Shown here in pieces: positions 1 through 9,023 of a stretch of DNA of 40,211 nt (the stretch's first letter is position 1; each line of letters opens with the position of its first letter). The notes under the pieces were generated by a model. The model did no database searches and was not told where the DNA came from. It was given only the letters and a program-made list of their open reading frames with translations. Origin of the DNA: JABEVB01 sp049965775 (GTDB taxonomy: Bacteria > Planctomycetota > Phycisphaerae > WQYP01); the NCBI GenBank assembly GCA_049965775.1, contig JBMFVX010000008.1, positions 1-40,211 of the forward strand. Reading direction: 5' to 3'. The position numbers and the translations under genes were made by a program.

Positions 1-2
1 TT

Positions 3-800
3 ACAGCAAAGCGACCTTTGGAACACCTTCTGGACATCCAAGTTGAAACACGCTGCCTGAAATATTGGCAGACCCAGCGGGCCTTTGTTCGATTGGCCCA
101 GCGGCTTCGACGGAATTATCCGCAACTCCAACTGTGCCTGTGCTTGGACGCCCTGTACGCCTGTGGCCCGGTTTTGGCACTGTGCCGGGAAAATCATTGG
201 CGCTATCTGATTACCTTTAAGCCAGGGGCTCTGCCCAGCTTATGGCTGGAGTATGTTGCCCTGCGCAACTTGTGCCCGGAGAATCGCAAGATGCTGCAGA
301 TAGACGCCCATACCCGGCAGGAGTTTGCCTGGGTGTCAGACTTGGAGTACCGCGATTCTTCCGGGCGAACTCATCGTGTTAATGCATTTGAATGCCGCGA
401 GACCGTCGGTGAGCAAACCCGCTACTTCGCTTGGTTGACCAACCTGCCGGTCGACCGCCATACGGTTGCGGATATGGCCAACCATGGTGGGCGTTGCCGC
501 TGGAAGATCGAAAATCAAGGCTTTAACATCCAGAAGAACCGCGGGTTCAATCTGGAGCATGCCTACAGCAATCAAGCCCGGCAGATGCACAACTGGTATC
601 TTCTCCTGCAGATTGCGCATCTGATGGTGCAACTGCTGGAGCATGGCAATCTCATCACACGCCAGGCCAAGAAGTCGTTTGGCTCGATGGTCAATCTGGC
701 GCGCCGCCTTGCGGAGTCCTTCCGTTATTGGGTCATCGCCCATGAGGCGTTGGACCCCGCAGATGCTCGTCACATCCAGATTAGACTGGATTCATCGTAA
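3..800 (+). mobile_element. IS4-like DDE transposase, 5' end outside window
   Basis: This is the C-terminal part of a DDE transposase. The frame is open to the left edge, so the TTG at 18 is probably not the true start and the N-terminal part with the first catalytic Asp lies outside. A segment reading LCLDALYACGPVLALC fits the second catalytic Asp region of IS4-type enzymes. The segment GGRCRWKIENQGFNIQK has the Arg-x3-Glu spacing of the third catalytic region followed by a Lys, as in the YREK signature. The gene ends at TAA 798-800. The left end of the element is not in view and I could not define its right terminal repeat. Family placement is by motif only; an ISNCY-type relative is possible. 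Confidence 0.8.
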
Positions 801-970
801 GCCAGTGACTGTAGTGCATGCTCCAGAGGTCAACGCCACCAACACCCAGGAATCACTGAACCCGCACCTTCGCCCACCCATCCGCTCGCACTGAACTGCT
901 GAGCCATAAACTGCTGCGCCACGGCTTGCCCAGCCCAACCGCCGCCCCGCGCCCGCAAATATGCTAAAAG
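801..970. other. Non-coding stretch between transposase and truncated hydrolase
   Basis: No convincing gene is seen. The stretch should contain the right end of the insertion sequence, but without the left end a terminal inverted repeat cannot be matched. Short frames that cross it have no recognisable family features. Confidence 0.4.
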
Positions 971-1627
971 CTATTCGGCAGAGCTGAAACCGAGTACGAA
1001 CCAATCTTTCGGTGAATAGCTGTTAAGAATGCCTTTGTGCGTGCGCTTGAGAATGGGCCGGAGGTCGTAATCGCGCGAGATGGCGCCACCCAGCAGGGCC
1101 AAGCCGTCAATATGCACGCCTGGCGGCAACTGTTCAATAGCAAATACGGCTGGCCCAGCTCCTCCGCTGTGGGCAACAAGGTGAATGGGTCTGCCGGGAT
1201 AGCTGCTCTGGTAACGGCAAATCATGTCGGCGAGCTGGACGGCCTTGCTGTGATTCCGCCGCTTGTGCATGAGGTTGGGAAAGTACCCCTCAGGAAATGG
1301 TATGCCCCAGTAGAAGATTTTGACCGCGCCGTTGATGTGTCCGTCGCGCAGACCGTCATAAATCCATTCTACAAATGGGCCGGATGCCTCAATGCCCGGC
1401 AAAATGATGGTAAGGCCGCGGTTCAACTCGGCGTCGGTTGTCTGTGGTTGCCAGAAGATATTTTGCCGCAGAAGGCGTTGGCTCATCATGCCCAAAAATC
1501 GCAGATGGGCGTCGAGCATAACGCCGGCATGCTTAAACCAGACGGCTGCAGGCGTTGAACGGTGCGTCCGCGGATGATGGCTGGCGCCAATTGCAATAGG
1601 TGTAGCCAATTCCAAGTTTCTGGACAT
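971..1627 (-). CDS. Alpha/beta-hydrolase-like protein, probably C-terminally truncated
   Basis: The product has the segment LVAHSGGAGPAVFAIEQL, a nucleophile elbow of the G/A-H-S-G-G type expected of serine alpha/beta hydrolases. An earlier hydrophobic strand (LTIILPGIEASGP) resembles the oxyanion-side strand. I chose the ATG at 1627 because GGGGAA lies seven bases upstream; an ATG at 1675 gives 16 more residues but has a weak ribosome site. The product is about 218 residues and stops soon after DWFVLGF, where related proteins would be expected to continue with the last strands and the catalytic His. The break is close to the neighbouring transposase, so insertion or deletion by that element probably removed the 3' end. 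The substrate is unknown and the remaining product is likely inactive. Confidence 0.6.
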   Translation of the reverse strand: MSRNLELATPIAIGASHHPRTHRSTPAAVWFKHAGVMLDAHLRFLGMMSQRLLRQNIFWQPQTTDAELNRGLTIILPGIEASGPFVEWIYDGLRDGHINGAVKIFYWGIPFPEGYFPNLMHKRRNHSKAVQLADMICRYQSSYPGRPIHLVAHSGGAGPAVFAIEQLPPGVHIDGLALLGGAISRDYDLRPILKRTHKGILNSYSPKDWFVLGFSSAE

Positions 1628-1777
1628 ATCGCGATTCCCCAAGAATGGCGGCATACAAAAACCGCCTTCATGCATTCTTCACATAATACTTACGGGGCAT
1701 TTACAAAGCGAGATCAATTGTTAAGACGCAAACCGCTCGCGAGGGCGTTGCGATAAGCGGCTGTGGGATGAGGTGCG

Positions 1778-2257
1778 TTAATGTCGTGTATAGGTGAGAA
1801 AATCCATTTCGGTATCCGAAGATTGTTCCGCAAGCTGCCATTGCTCTTGTTGCCATTGCGGAAACCATGCATCGGCATTGGGTGGTTCAGGTTGGTGTAC
1901 GAGCGTAAGGTAAAGTTTATGCGCCTGCGGCAGGGCTGCGGTATAAACCTCGCCACCGCCAATAATAAAAACTTCCGTTTCGCCTTGCATTTCTGCGGTG
2001 GCCAAAGCAGCGGGCAGGTTAGTGAACCAGCGCGTACCGGCGGGGGGGCAATTGGGTACGCTACGCGAGAGCACGAAATTGTGCCGATTGGGAAGTGCCC
2101 GGCCGATGGAGTTAAAAGTTTTGCGACCCATAATAACGGTGTGGCCGCTGGTAATAAGTTTAAAGCGCTTGAGATCGGTCGGCAAATGCCACGGCAATTT
2201 TCCTCCAACTCCAATAGCTCGGCCCGGGGTCATGGCGGCGATAAGACTGATCAGCAT
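1778..2257 (-). CDS. folA: Dihydrofolate reductase
   Basis: A 159-residue protein of normal length for the enzyme that reduces dihydrofolate to tetrahydrofolate with NADPH in the cytoplasm. It starts with MLISLIAAMTPGRAIGVGGKLPWHLPTDLKRF, showing the substrate-site LPW-H-LP-D-KRF pattern with the active-site Asp, followed by the cofactor motif VIMGRKTFNSIG and the FIIGGGEVY motif. The ATG follows CGGGAG at a four-base distance. The gene lies 25 bases downstream of thyA on the same strand. That pairing is usual because ThyA produces the dihydrofolate that FolA recycles, and the two are probably co-transcribed. Confidence 0.97.
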   Translation of the reverse strand: MLISLIAAMTPGRAIGVGGKLPWHLPTDLKRFKLITSGHTVIMGRKTFNSIGRALPNRHNFVLSRSVPNCPPAGTRWFTNLPAALATAEMQGETEVFIIGGGEVYTAALPQAHKLYLTLVHQPEPPNADAWFPQWQQEQWQLAEQSSDTEMDFLTYTRH

Positions 2258-2282
2258 GTTGCTCCCGGTTGGTAAGAACTAT

Positions 2283-3146
2283 TTACACCGCCACCTTAAA
2301 CTTAATGGCTGGATGCGGGTTATAGCCTTCCAAGGTGAAGTCTTCAAACTGCAGTTGGTCAAATGGCTTATTCTTAATAATGAGTCGCGGCAGTGGGCGC
2401 GGCTCGCGTTTAAGCTGCTCGCGCAGGCCTCGTGTGTGATCGTACTCGGCCATGGGGCTACCCTCATCGGCAATATAAATGTGCGCATCTACAATGGAAT
2501 GGGCAAAGTGGCCCGGCTGCAGGCCGCACTCCTGGGCAATCATCGCAGTGAGCGTGGCATAGCAAGCAAGGTTAAATGGAATGCCCAGGGCAATATCGCC
2601 CGAACGCTGCGAAAGGTGGCAGTTTAGCCTGCCATCGAGTACCTGAAATACAAAGCTGTAGTGGCAGGGAGGCAGCCGGCTGCTTTGCGCGTTACCGGGG
2701 TCCCAAGCGGATACCACCAGACGACGGCTGCTCGGATTGCGCTTAATCTCGCTGATGACGTAGGCAATTTGATCTACCTCGCGGACGGCAGCAGTCGGTA
2801 TGCCCGTTTCAGCAAGGGGCGCGTGGCTGCTTTGCACAGCATGCGGAAAGCGTCGCCAATAGCGGCCGTAAGCGGTTTCAAGTTCGCCCCGGTCGTCGGC
2901 CCAGTCGTCCCATATTTTGGTGTGCTTGCGCAAGTTGCGAATATGCTCCTCGCCGGAGAGATACCACAGCAACTCGCGCAACACCGCGGGGTAGTTGACG
3001 GTTTTGGTGGTAAGCAGTGGAAAGCCCTTGGACAAATCCACGCGATAAAATGCTCCAAAATAAGAGAGCGTATCCACGCCGGTGCGGCTTGGCTTGCGCG
3101 AGCCATGTTCCAGTACCAGCTTTACCAGGTCCAGATATTCCTTCAT
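2283..3146 (-). CDS. thyA: Thymidylate synthase
   Basis: A 287-residue ThyA that methylates dUMP to dTMP using methylenetetrahydrofolate. The catalytic cysteine is Cys161 in the motif LPPCHYSF. It is followed by LSQRSGDIALGIPFNLACYA and the dUMP-site HIY in DAHIYI. The N-terminal RTGVDTLSYFG segment carries the phosphate-binding Arg. The ATG at 3146 is preceded by GGGAA with a seven-base spacer. The gene is the first of a thyA-folA pair and is transcribed divergently from trpE. Nothing in the sequence suggests an inactive enzyme. Confidence 0.97.
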   Translation of the reverse strand: MKEYLDLVKLVLEHGSRKPSRTGVDTLSYFGAFYRVDLSKGFPLLTTKTVNYPAVLRELLWYLSGEEHIRNLRKHTKIWDDWADDRGELETAYGRYWRRFPHAVQSSHAPLAETGIPTAAVREVDQIAYVISEIKRNPSSRRLVVSAWDPGNAQSSRLPPCHYSFVFQVLDGRLNCHLSQRSGDIALGIPFNLACYATLTAMIAQECGLQPGHFAHSIVDAHIYIADEGSPMAEYDHTRGLREQLKREPRPLPRLIIKNKPFDQLQFEDFTLEGYNPHPAIKFKVAV

Positions 3147-3259
3147 TGAGCAGTTCCCGCAGTCACCTGTTATTGTCCACCTTTTTTAGGCGACGGATTT
3201 TAACACAATTATGCCGCCGCTGTTACCCTGCAGCATTATAAGCCGTTACAATGCTGACG

Positions 3260-3275
3260 CCCGCAATAATGCGGG
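3260..3275 (+). promoter_or_regulatory. Perfect 6-bp hairpin just upstream of the trpE ribosome site
   Basis: CCCGCA (3260-3265) and TGCGGG (3270-3275) form a perfect stem with an ATAA loop. It ends six bases before the AGGAGA ribosome site of trpE at 3282-3287. There is no T-run behind it, so it is not an intrinsic terminator, and I saw no Trp-rich leader peptide. It may stabilise the leader mRNA or affect ribosome access. A weak promoter candidate, TTACCC (3223-3228) with TACAAT (3247-3252), lies upstream. Confidence 0.35.
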
Positions 3276-3293
3276 GTTAGCAGGAGACAGGCG

Positions 3294-4853
3294 TTGTCCG
3301 CGGAACTTATGGCTCGGGCCATCCCATCGTTGGAAGATTTCAGGCGGCTTGCCGGGCAGCAGGCCCGGGCGGTTGTGCCGGTTTATGTAACCATTTTGGC
3401 CGACCACCTGACTCCCGTAACGGCCTACGAGCGCCTGGCACGCCTTTCGCCCTATTCATTTTTGCTTGAATCGGTTGTGGGAGGCGAACGCATCGCTCGC
3501 TACTCGTTTCTCGGAACACGACCGCGACAAATTATTCAAGCGTATGACCGGCAGGTGACCATCAAGGACTTTGCCGGGCGGGAAGCTGCACTCTCGGAGC
3601 GCACTTTTAGCAGCCTGGACCCGTTGAAGGAGCTTGAAAAACTTCTGCCGCCGGTGCAGAACATGCTCGTGCCCGGCCTGCCGAAGTTTGCGGGTGGGGC
3701 GGTTGGCTTTGCCGGCTACGATACCGTGCGCTATCTCGAAGGTGAAAAGCTGGCCTCTGCGCCCAAAGACGACCGCGGCCTGCCCGATCTACTCTTTGGC
3801 CTATACGACGACCTGGTGATTTTCGACCATGTGCAAAAGACCGTGCTGCTTGTGGCCAACGCGCACGTAGGCGGGCATATCGCGGATGAGGCGTTTGATG
3901 ATGCGATTGGCCGAATTAACCAACTGATACAGGCGCTGCGCACGCCGCTGGACCGCGATCTGGGTTTAATTGACCTTCGGCCTGAACGCCGACCGTTGGC
4001 CCAATCCAATTTTACCCAGCCGCAGTTTGAGGCTGCGGTTGAGGCGGCACGGGAGTACATCAAAGCGGGCGATATATTTCAGGTGGTGCTCTCGCAGCGG
4101 TTGCATGTGCAAACCACGGCCGAGCCTTTGAACATTTACCGGGCGCTTCGTGTTATAAATCCGTCGCCGTTTATGTTTTATCTCGCTGCGCCGGAGTGTA
4201 TTTTGGTCGGTTCTTCACCGGAAATTATGTGCCGCGTACAGGATGGCATCGTCACAAATCGCCCGTTGGCCGGCACGCGGCCCCGAGGCAAAACAGCCGA
4301 GCAGGACGTGTCGCTGGAAAAGGAACTGCTGGCCGACCCTAAGGAGCGTGCCGAGCACATTATGCTGGTAGACCTTGGCCGCAACGACGTTGGCCGCGTG
4401 TGTGAACCGGGCAGTGTAACCATTTCAGATGTAATGTCGGTGGAGCGATACAGCCACGTGATGCACATTACCACAAACGTGAGCGGCAGATTGGCTGCGG
4501 ATAAAAATTGTTTTGATGCGCTGCGCACTGCGCTGCCGGTGGGTACGGTGAGCGGCGCGCCAAAAATTCGCGCCATGCAGATTATTGACGAACTCGAGCC
4601 ATCGCGGCGCGGGCCTTATGCCGGGGCGGTGGGCTATATTGATTACGCCGGCAACATGGACACCTGCATCGCCCTTCGGACGATGGTGATTCCGGGCAAG
4701 AAGCAGGGTGGAATGCATAGTGTGTATATACAGGCAGGGGCCGGGTTGGTGGCAGACTCCGTGCCGCCTGCGGAATATCAAGAAACAATGAACAAAGCCG
4801 CCGGGCTGCTTAAGGCAATAGCGATTGCCGAGGACGCATTTACCGGAACGTAG
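3294..4853 (+). CDS. trpE: Anthranilate synthase component I
   Basis: A 519-residue chorismate-utilising enzyme that, with a glutamine amidotransferase partner (TrpG), makes anthranilate, the first step of tryptophan synthesis. The N-terminal domain has LLES at residues 57-60, the motif linked to tryptophan feedback binding. The C-terminal catalytic domain shows PLAGTRPRGKT, DLGRNDVGRV, GTVSGAPKIRAM and GPYAGAVGYIDYAGNMDTCI, which fit TrpE better than PabB or menaquinone-type synthases. The TTG start at 3294 is chosen because AGGAGA ends six bases before it; an ATG at 3309 is the alternative. No trpG lies adjacent in this window, while trpB is about 31 kb away, so the trp genes are dispersed. 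Confidence 0.95.
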   Translation: MSAELMARAIPSLEDFRRLAGQQARAVVPVYVTILADHLTPVTAYERLARLSPYSFLLESVVGGERIARYSFLGTRPRQIIQAYDRQVTIKDFAGREAALSERTFSSLDPLKELEKLLPPVQNMLVPGLPKFAGGAVGFAGYDTVRYLEGEKLASAPKDDRGLPDLLFGLYDDLVIFDHVQKTVLLVANAHVGGHIADEAFDDAIGRINQLIQALRTPLDRDLGLIDLRPERRPLAQSNFTQPQFEAAVEAAREYIKAGDIFQVVLSQRLHVQTTAEPLNIYRALRVINPSPFMFYLAAPECILVGSSPEIMCRVQDGIVTNRPLAGTRPRGKTAEQDVSLEKELLADPKERAEHIMLVDLGRNDVGRVCEPGSVTISDVMSVERYSHVMHITTNVSGRLAADKNCFDALRTALPVGTVSGAPKIRAMQIIDELEPSRRGPYAGAVGYIDYAGNMDTCIALRTMVIPGKKQGGMHSVYIQAGAGLVADSVPPAEYQETMNKAAGLLKAIAIAEDAFTGT

Positions 4854-4937
4854 CCGCCACAGGTGCGGAAGATTACGCCTTGGGATGGCATAATGTCTTT
4901 GTTGCGATGCCAGCCGCAATGGCGACTTGGTTTCGGG

Positions 4938-6437
4938 TCAGAACAGATTACCTTGCTGCAGGGTGCCGACGGTGCTGTTGAACTCACCATTGCTGGTGCG
5001 CGTGATGATTTGTTGACCAGTGTGTACTTGTGCGGCGGCACGAATGATGGTTCCGTCGCGCATGGTTGTGATCGAGAAGCCTCGCCGCAGAACGGCCTGC
5101 GGGCTGGCGAGTTCAAGGCGTTGTTGCCTGCCGCTAAGGCGCTCTCGGGCCGCGGCGAGCGATTGTACTGTTGCTCTGCCAAGAGCTACGGCAAGATGGT
5201 CAAGACGTTCGGCAAAACGGCCCAGCATTGACTGGGGGCTGCTGGCCGCAAGGTTTTGCTGCACGGTGGCCACTTGCTGATGACGGGAATAGACGCGATT
5301 GGCCATGGCAGCTGCCAGCCTTTGCTGGACGGCAAAGACGTCATGGCTGCGCTGTGCCAAGGCGTGGCGCGGCTCGATACGCTGTACTTGGGCGGCAAGA
5401 TTTTGAAGCTCGCGCGCGGTCAGCGAGCAGCGTCGCTGAACTGACGAGGTAAGTTCAAACGCGATGGTTCGCAAGTCGGCGGAATTTTGTTGGATAAGTT
5501 GGTTCATATCCCTATGGGCAAGTTGAACGAGGCTCTCAAGCTGAGCGACAAGGTCAGCTGCCTTTGGAATGGTAAGCTCGGCGGCGCCCGTGGGCGTTGG
5601 GCCTCGAAGATCGGCAACGAAATCGGCAATGGTCGTATCTGGCTCGTGGCCGATGCCGGTGGCGATGGGGATGCGGCTGGCGGCAATGGCTCGGGCGAGA
5701 AGTTCCTCATTGAAGGCCCAGAGGTCTTCGAGCGAGCCGCCGCCGCGAACCAGCAGAATCAAGTCTACACCGCCGAGGGCGGCGGCGCAGCGGTTTACGT
5801 TTTGTATGGCGGCGGCCATTTGGGACGCCGCACTGCTGCCTTGCACCTGCACCGGATAGAGCATGGCATGCAAGCCGGGATACCGGCGGTAGGCTGTGGT
5901 CAAAACGTCATGAAGAACATCGCCGGTGGGGCTGGTGATAATGACAATGTGCTGCGGCAACAGGGGTATGGGGCGTTTACGAGCGATTTCAAAAAGGCCT
6001 TCTTCTTTAAGTTTGGCAAATAGCTGGCGAAAAGCTAGCTCCAAAGCTCCCGTGCCTTTAGGTAGGAGCGAATCAACATATAGCTGCAATTTGCCTTGTG
6101 GCTCATAGAGTTTGATGTAGCCGCCGGCAACAACGGCGAGTCCATCTTTGGGTGTAAAGGCCAGACGCGCAAGGCTGTCGCGCCACATGACGCAGGGCAG
6201 TTCAGAGCGGGCGTCTTTAAGAGTAAAAAATGCATGGCCTTTAGAATAGATCTTGAAGTTGGATAACTCACCCGCCACCAGAAGGCTCGCGGGCATATTG
6301 CTTGCCAAGGTTCTTTGCACCAGCGCGTTTACCTGACTTACGGTACGGACGGGTGTGCTGTCGGCGGGAGCCGAAGCGACTGGTTTGCGGGGTTGGCTTT
6401 CGGCGGCAGATAAAAAATCAGTCATGCGATGGTCCAC
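4938..6437 (-). CDS. xseA: Exodeoxyribonuclease VII large subunit
   Basis: A 499-residue catalytic subunit of the single-strand exonuclease that trims DNA into acid-soluble oligonucleotides and works in repair and recombination. It has the N-terminal OB-fold (about residues 30-125, with VAGELSNFKIYSKGHAFFTLKD), the core motif LVRGGGSLEDLWAFN, then GIGHEPDTTIADFVADLRGPTPT. A long helical region follows, and the GFSITT C-terminal motif is near the end. The gene starts two bases after cdaR, implying translation coupling in a cdaA-cdaR-xseA run. The stop codon is TGA, which helps show that TGA is a normal stop in this genome. The small subunit gene xseB is not seen nearby. A second ATG four codons in is an alternative start. 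Confidence 0.96.
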   Translation of the reverse strand: MDHRMTDFLSAAESQPRKPVASAPADSTPVRTVSQVNALVQRTLASNMPASLLVAGELSNFKIYSKGHAFFTLKDARSELPCVMWRDSLARLAFTPKDGLAVVAGGYIKLYEPQGKLQLYVDSLLPKGTGALELAFRQLFAKLKEEGLFEIARKRPIPLLPQHIVIITSPTGDVLHDVLTTAYRRYPGLHAMLYPVQVQGSSAASQMAAAIQNVNRCAAALGGVDLILLVRGGGSLEDLWAFNEELLARAIAASRIPIATGIGHEPDTTIADFVADLRGPTPTGAAELTIPKAADLVAQLESLVQLAHRDMNQLIQQNSADLRTIAFELTSSVQRRCSLTARELQNLAAQVQRIEPRHALAQRSHDVFAVQQRLAAAMANRVYSRHQQVATVQQNLAASSPQSMLGRFAERLDHLAVALGRATVQSLAAARERLSGRQQRLELASPQAVLRRGFSITTMRDGTIIRAAAQVHTGQQIITRTSNGEFNSTVGTLQQGNLF

Positions 6438-6439
6438 GG

Positions 6440-7591
6440 TTATTGAGAATTGACGGTGGCAGCCCGGTTTGCTTTAGCGGCGGGTGCAGTCGCTGGAGCG
6501 GCGGTAACAGGCGCAGCGCTGCGGTTACTGATTTTATAGAGCACATGGTGTGGGCCGTCGAGGAGCGTAATGCCCTTGGGCAGTGCATAGCGAATGCGAT
6601 GTGTTTGCCAGCCTTTGGTAAGGGCTACTGGGGGGGTAATGTCAAGAAAGCCAATGACGCGCTGGGCCGCAGGGGCAGCATCGCCGGCAATGAGGTTATC
6701 GCGCAGCACCTGGAGGTTTTGCTTTGCGCCCGATACGGTAATGCGCAGGGTATTGGGCCGAACGCCTATTTGATATTGGTTAAGGAGCCAGGGTGGGCCG
6801 GAAACCCATACGGGCACCACGCCAATGAAAAGCCGGGACTGCGGCTGGGGCGGTACGGTAAAACTAACGATGGCGGTTGCCGGCGTGACGACAACATGGT
6901 TATCGGGCGAGCCTGCGAATTGTGCGGTCAATTGGGCTGAAAGGGTTTGACGCGTTCGAGGCGGTAGTTGGGTTACATCTACCAGAGGCTGGGCGATAAC
7001 ACTGATTTGGTCAGGCCCGCCGAGGCTCTCCAGCAGACTTTTCGGTAGGCTGACCGTGGCAACAGCCGGAGTAATGATGGCGGCCACGCCATGCTCGGCC
7101 GGAAACTGGATGGGGCGATTAATTAGTACAATGGGGTCAATGCGGCAAACGATACGTTTGGGGCGCACAGCCGTTACGAGTACGCCGCGCTGGCGAAAAT
7201 AAGGCAGCCGATTAAGCACGCGAATGGCCTCAAGCGGGTGGCCGTTGCGAATCGCCTGAAGCTGGGCCTCGGTGAGAACATCTGAAAGATTGTCGCGATC
7301 CTGCTGGGTAAAAACGGCACGCCCTTCGCACTGCTGGCGCACACGCGAAACTTTGTTGCGCGGCCCTTGAACGGTTATTTCAAACTCACCATCTGCTGGA
7401 GAAATGAGTTGCACGCTCTGGGCGTGAGGGCCGGTAGCCGGGCCGGCCGCCAGCCGCACGTGAATGGGCAGATCTGATTCCACAGCGGTGAGGTTTGCAT
7501 CGGCGTACATCCAGAGCAGCACCGTCAGCAGCACCGTCAGCGGCAGAAGTTTGAGGTGCTCCTTTAATTTGGCTCGGGTGAGAATATTCAT
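6440..7591 (-). CDS. cdaR: YbbR/CdaR-like membrane-anchored regulator of diadenylate cyclase
   Basis: The protein has an N-terminal transmembrane anchor (LLPLTVLLTVLLWMYADANL) followed by repeated extracytoplasmic beta domains of the YbbR type, then a low-complexity Ala/Pro tail. In Firmicutes CdaR is encoded next to CdaA and modulates c-di-AMP synthesis, and here it directly follows cdaA. I take the ATG at 7591, giving 383 residues, because AAAGGAA lies nine bases upstream; the longer reading adds nine residues without a ribosome site. Sequence similarity to named CdaR proteins is low by eye, so the call rests on the anchor, length, repeated domain texture and context. Confidence 0.8.
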   Translation of the reverse strand: MNILTRAKLKEHLKLLPLTVLLTVLLWMYADANLTAVESDLPIHVRLAAGPATGPHAQSVQLISPADGEFEITVQGPRNKVSRVRQQCEGRAVFTQQDRDNLSDVLTEAQLQAIRNGHPLEAIRVLNRLPYFRQRGVLVTAVRPKRIVCRIDPIVLINRPIQFPAEHGVAAIITPAVATVSLPKSLLESLGGPDQISVIAQPLVDVTQLPPRTRQTLSAQLTAQFAGSPDNHVVVTPATAIVSFTVPPQPQSRLFIGVVPVWVSGPPWLLNQYQIGVRPNTLRITVSGAKQNLQVLRDNLIAGDAAPAAQRVIGFLDITPPVALTKGWQTHRIRYALPKGITLLDGPHHVLYKISNRSAAPVTAAPATAPAAKANRAATVNSQ

Positions 7592-7668
7592 GTGGTTGCG
7601 TTCCTTTAATGATCGCATCAGATGCTGCGAACTTGTCGGCGGCGCGCGGGCCGGGCCAAACGAGCCGT

Positions 7669-8484
7669 TTAAGCGGCGGTGCGCCGCGCGGCACCGGGAA
7701 CTGGGCGATCCAGCAATTCGGTGAGCATGCGGCGCAGGTCGTCGGGCGCGAGGTTTCGCGTGAGCCGACCGCGTTCGGCAATGCTGATGATCCCGGTCTC
7801 TTCACTCACGATGATGACAACGGCGTCGCTTTCCTGCGAAAGGCCAAGCCCGGCGCGGTGCCTGGCTCCCATTTCCTGGCTGACTTCGCCGCCTTCGGCC
7901 AGTGGAAACTGTACTCCCGCGGCTGCAACGCGGCCATCGCGCACCACCACGCCCATGTCATGCAAGATTGAGCCGGGCCAAAAAATAGTGTTCAGCAGCT
8001 CGGCTGAAAGCTCGGCGTTAAGCACGGTGCCATTTTCAATCAGACCTGCAAGGCCGGTTTCACGTTCAACAGCTATGAGGGCACCTATGCGATTACGCGA
8101 GCAGTATTCGGCGCTCTGGCAGAGAGTATCTATCATGCGGCGGGCCGGATGCGAGCCGAGGCGAAGCAAACGCGTTTCGCCGAGGCGAATGAGAGCACGT
8201 CGAAGCTCCGGCTGAAATACGACGACAATGGCAAAACTCGTGAAGACGAGCAGGCGGCTGAAGAGAAACTCCACCCGCACGAGTTTGTCGCCGCCGAGCT
8301 GAATAATGGTGTAGGAAATAATAAGGAAAAGCGCCGTGCCCTTGATGAGCCGGGCGCCGCGGGTACCGCGCAAAAACTCAAGCACAGAGTGCACAACCAC
8401 GCCGATGAGCAGCAGTTCGAGCAGCACCACCCACCAGGTATGGGCCATAAGGCGACTTATATAGCTGTGCAGAAAGCTCGGCAT
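7669..8484 (-). CDS. cdaA: Diadenylate cyclase CdaA, with altered DGA motif
   Basis: A 271-residue membrane enzyme that condenses two ATP into c-di-AMP. The ATG at 8484 is preferred over a longer upstream reading because the protein then begins directly before the first membrane segment (HTWWVVLLELLLIGVVVHSV). Three N-terminal membrane helices precede the DAC domain. The second catalytic motif is intact: GARHRAGLG with RHR at residues 208-210. The first motif, normally Asp-Gly-Ala in LHDGAVII, here reads LHDMGVVV (Asp176-Met-Gly) with no length change. The metal-binding Asp is kept but the Gly-Ala positions differ. The following SEETG segment is also present. The gene heads the cdaA-cdaR-xseA run. 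Activity is probable but not certain. Confidence 0.92.
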   Translation of the reverse strand: MPSFLHSYISRLMAHTWWVVLLELLLIGVVVHSVLEFLRGTRGARLIKGTALFLIISYTIIQLGGDKLVRVEFLFSRLLVFTSFAIVVVFQPELRRALIRLGETRLLRLGSHPARRMIDTLCQSAEYCSRNRIGALIAVERETGLAGLIENGTVLNAELSAELLNTIFWPGSILHDMGVVVRDGRVAAAGVQFPLAEGGEVSQEMGARHRAGLGLSQESDAVVIIVSEETGIISIAERGRLTRNLAPDDLRRMLTELLDRPVPGAARRTAA

Positions 8485-8765
8485 AGTGCGTAGTATAAAT
8501 GCCCAACGGCAAAGGAACCAACTGAAAAATTGAGTCTTTAAAATGTGGGGCTGCCGATGAACAGGGTATATGTGAAAATGCCGATGCCTTTCGACACGTT
8601 CCGCTGATGCAGGGCGATTGCTATCGGCGATCCGGCGATCAGACGGAGGGACGGTACCGTGGCTTGCGTGGTCTGTTCGAACGGCGCAAAGCAAACGCTC
8701 CAGCCGGATGGCTGGCAGCGTTGAGGTTTAATAAAAATAGGGTAAGGGCGTTTGCGCCGTTGAGC

Positions 8766-9023
8766 TTAAGATGGGCCGCCGCCAGAGTACGGAAGCATGC
8801 CAAGGAACCGTGCGCGTTTGATGGCGTCGGTAATCATGCGCTGTTCGAAAGCGGCTGCACCCGTGCGAGCACGCGAGAGAATTTTGCCATTGATCGAGAT
8901 CAACTTCTTAAGCGATTCAACATCTTTATAGTCTACATAGACCTTGCCGAGGCTGCTGGTTTTGGTAACGCGGATCTTCGGCCGGTTAAAAGTCTGAAAA
9001 CGAGGTTTGCGGGTTTGAGCCAT
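8766..9023 (-). CDS. rpsR: 30S ribosomal protein S18
   Basis: An 85-residue S18 of the small ribosomal subunit. The body shows VDYKDVESLKKLISINGKIL followed by SRARTGAAAFEQRMITDAIKRARFLGMLPY, the conserved rRNA-contact core. The start is the ATG at 9023 (MAQTRKPR), preceded by AGGATG eight bases upstream; the longer frame adds 20 residues that do not look like S18. The N-terminus carries no zinc-ribbon cysteines, so it is the zinc-independent form. It stands without the usual rpsF, ssb or rplI neighbours, the next gene being a ferredoxin 134 bases upstream. Downstream, a short GGCG-TTTG-CGCC hairpin at 8747-8758 is a poor terminator candidate. Confidence 0.96.
   Translation of the reverse strand: MAQTRKPRFQTFNRPKIRVTKTSSLGKVYVDYKDVESLKKLISINGKILSRARTGAAAFEQRMITDAIKRARFLGMLPYSGGGPS

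Noticed and set aside
1037..1558. 173-codon plus-strand frame opposite the hydrolase
   Set aside because: It lies antisense to a frame with a clear nucleophile elbow and has no family features.
8728..8758. Intrinsic terminator after rpsR
   Set aside because: Stem is only four base pairs and the T-rich stretch is several bases away.
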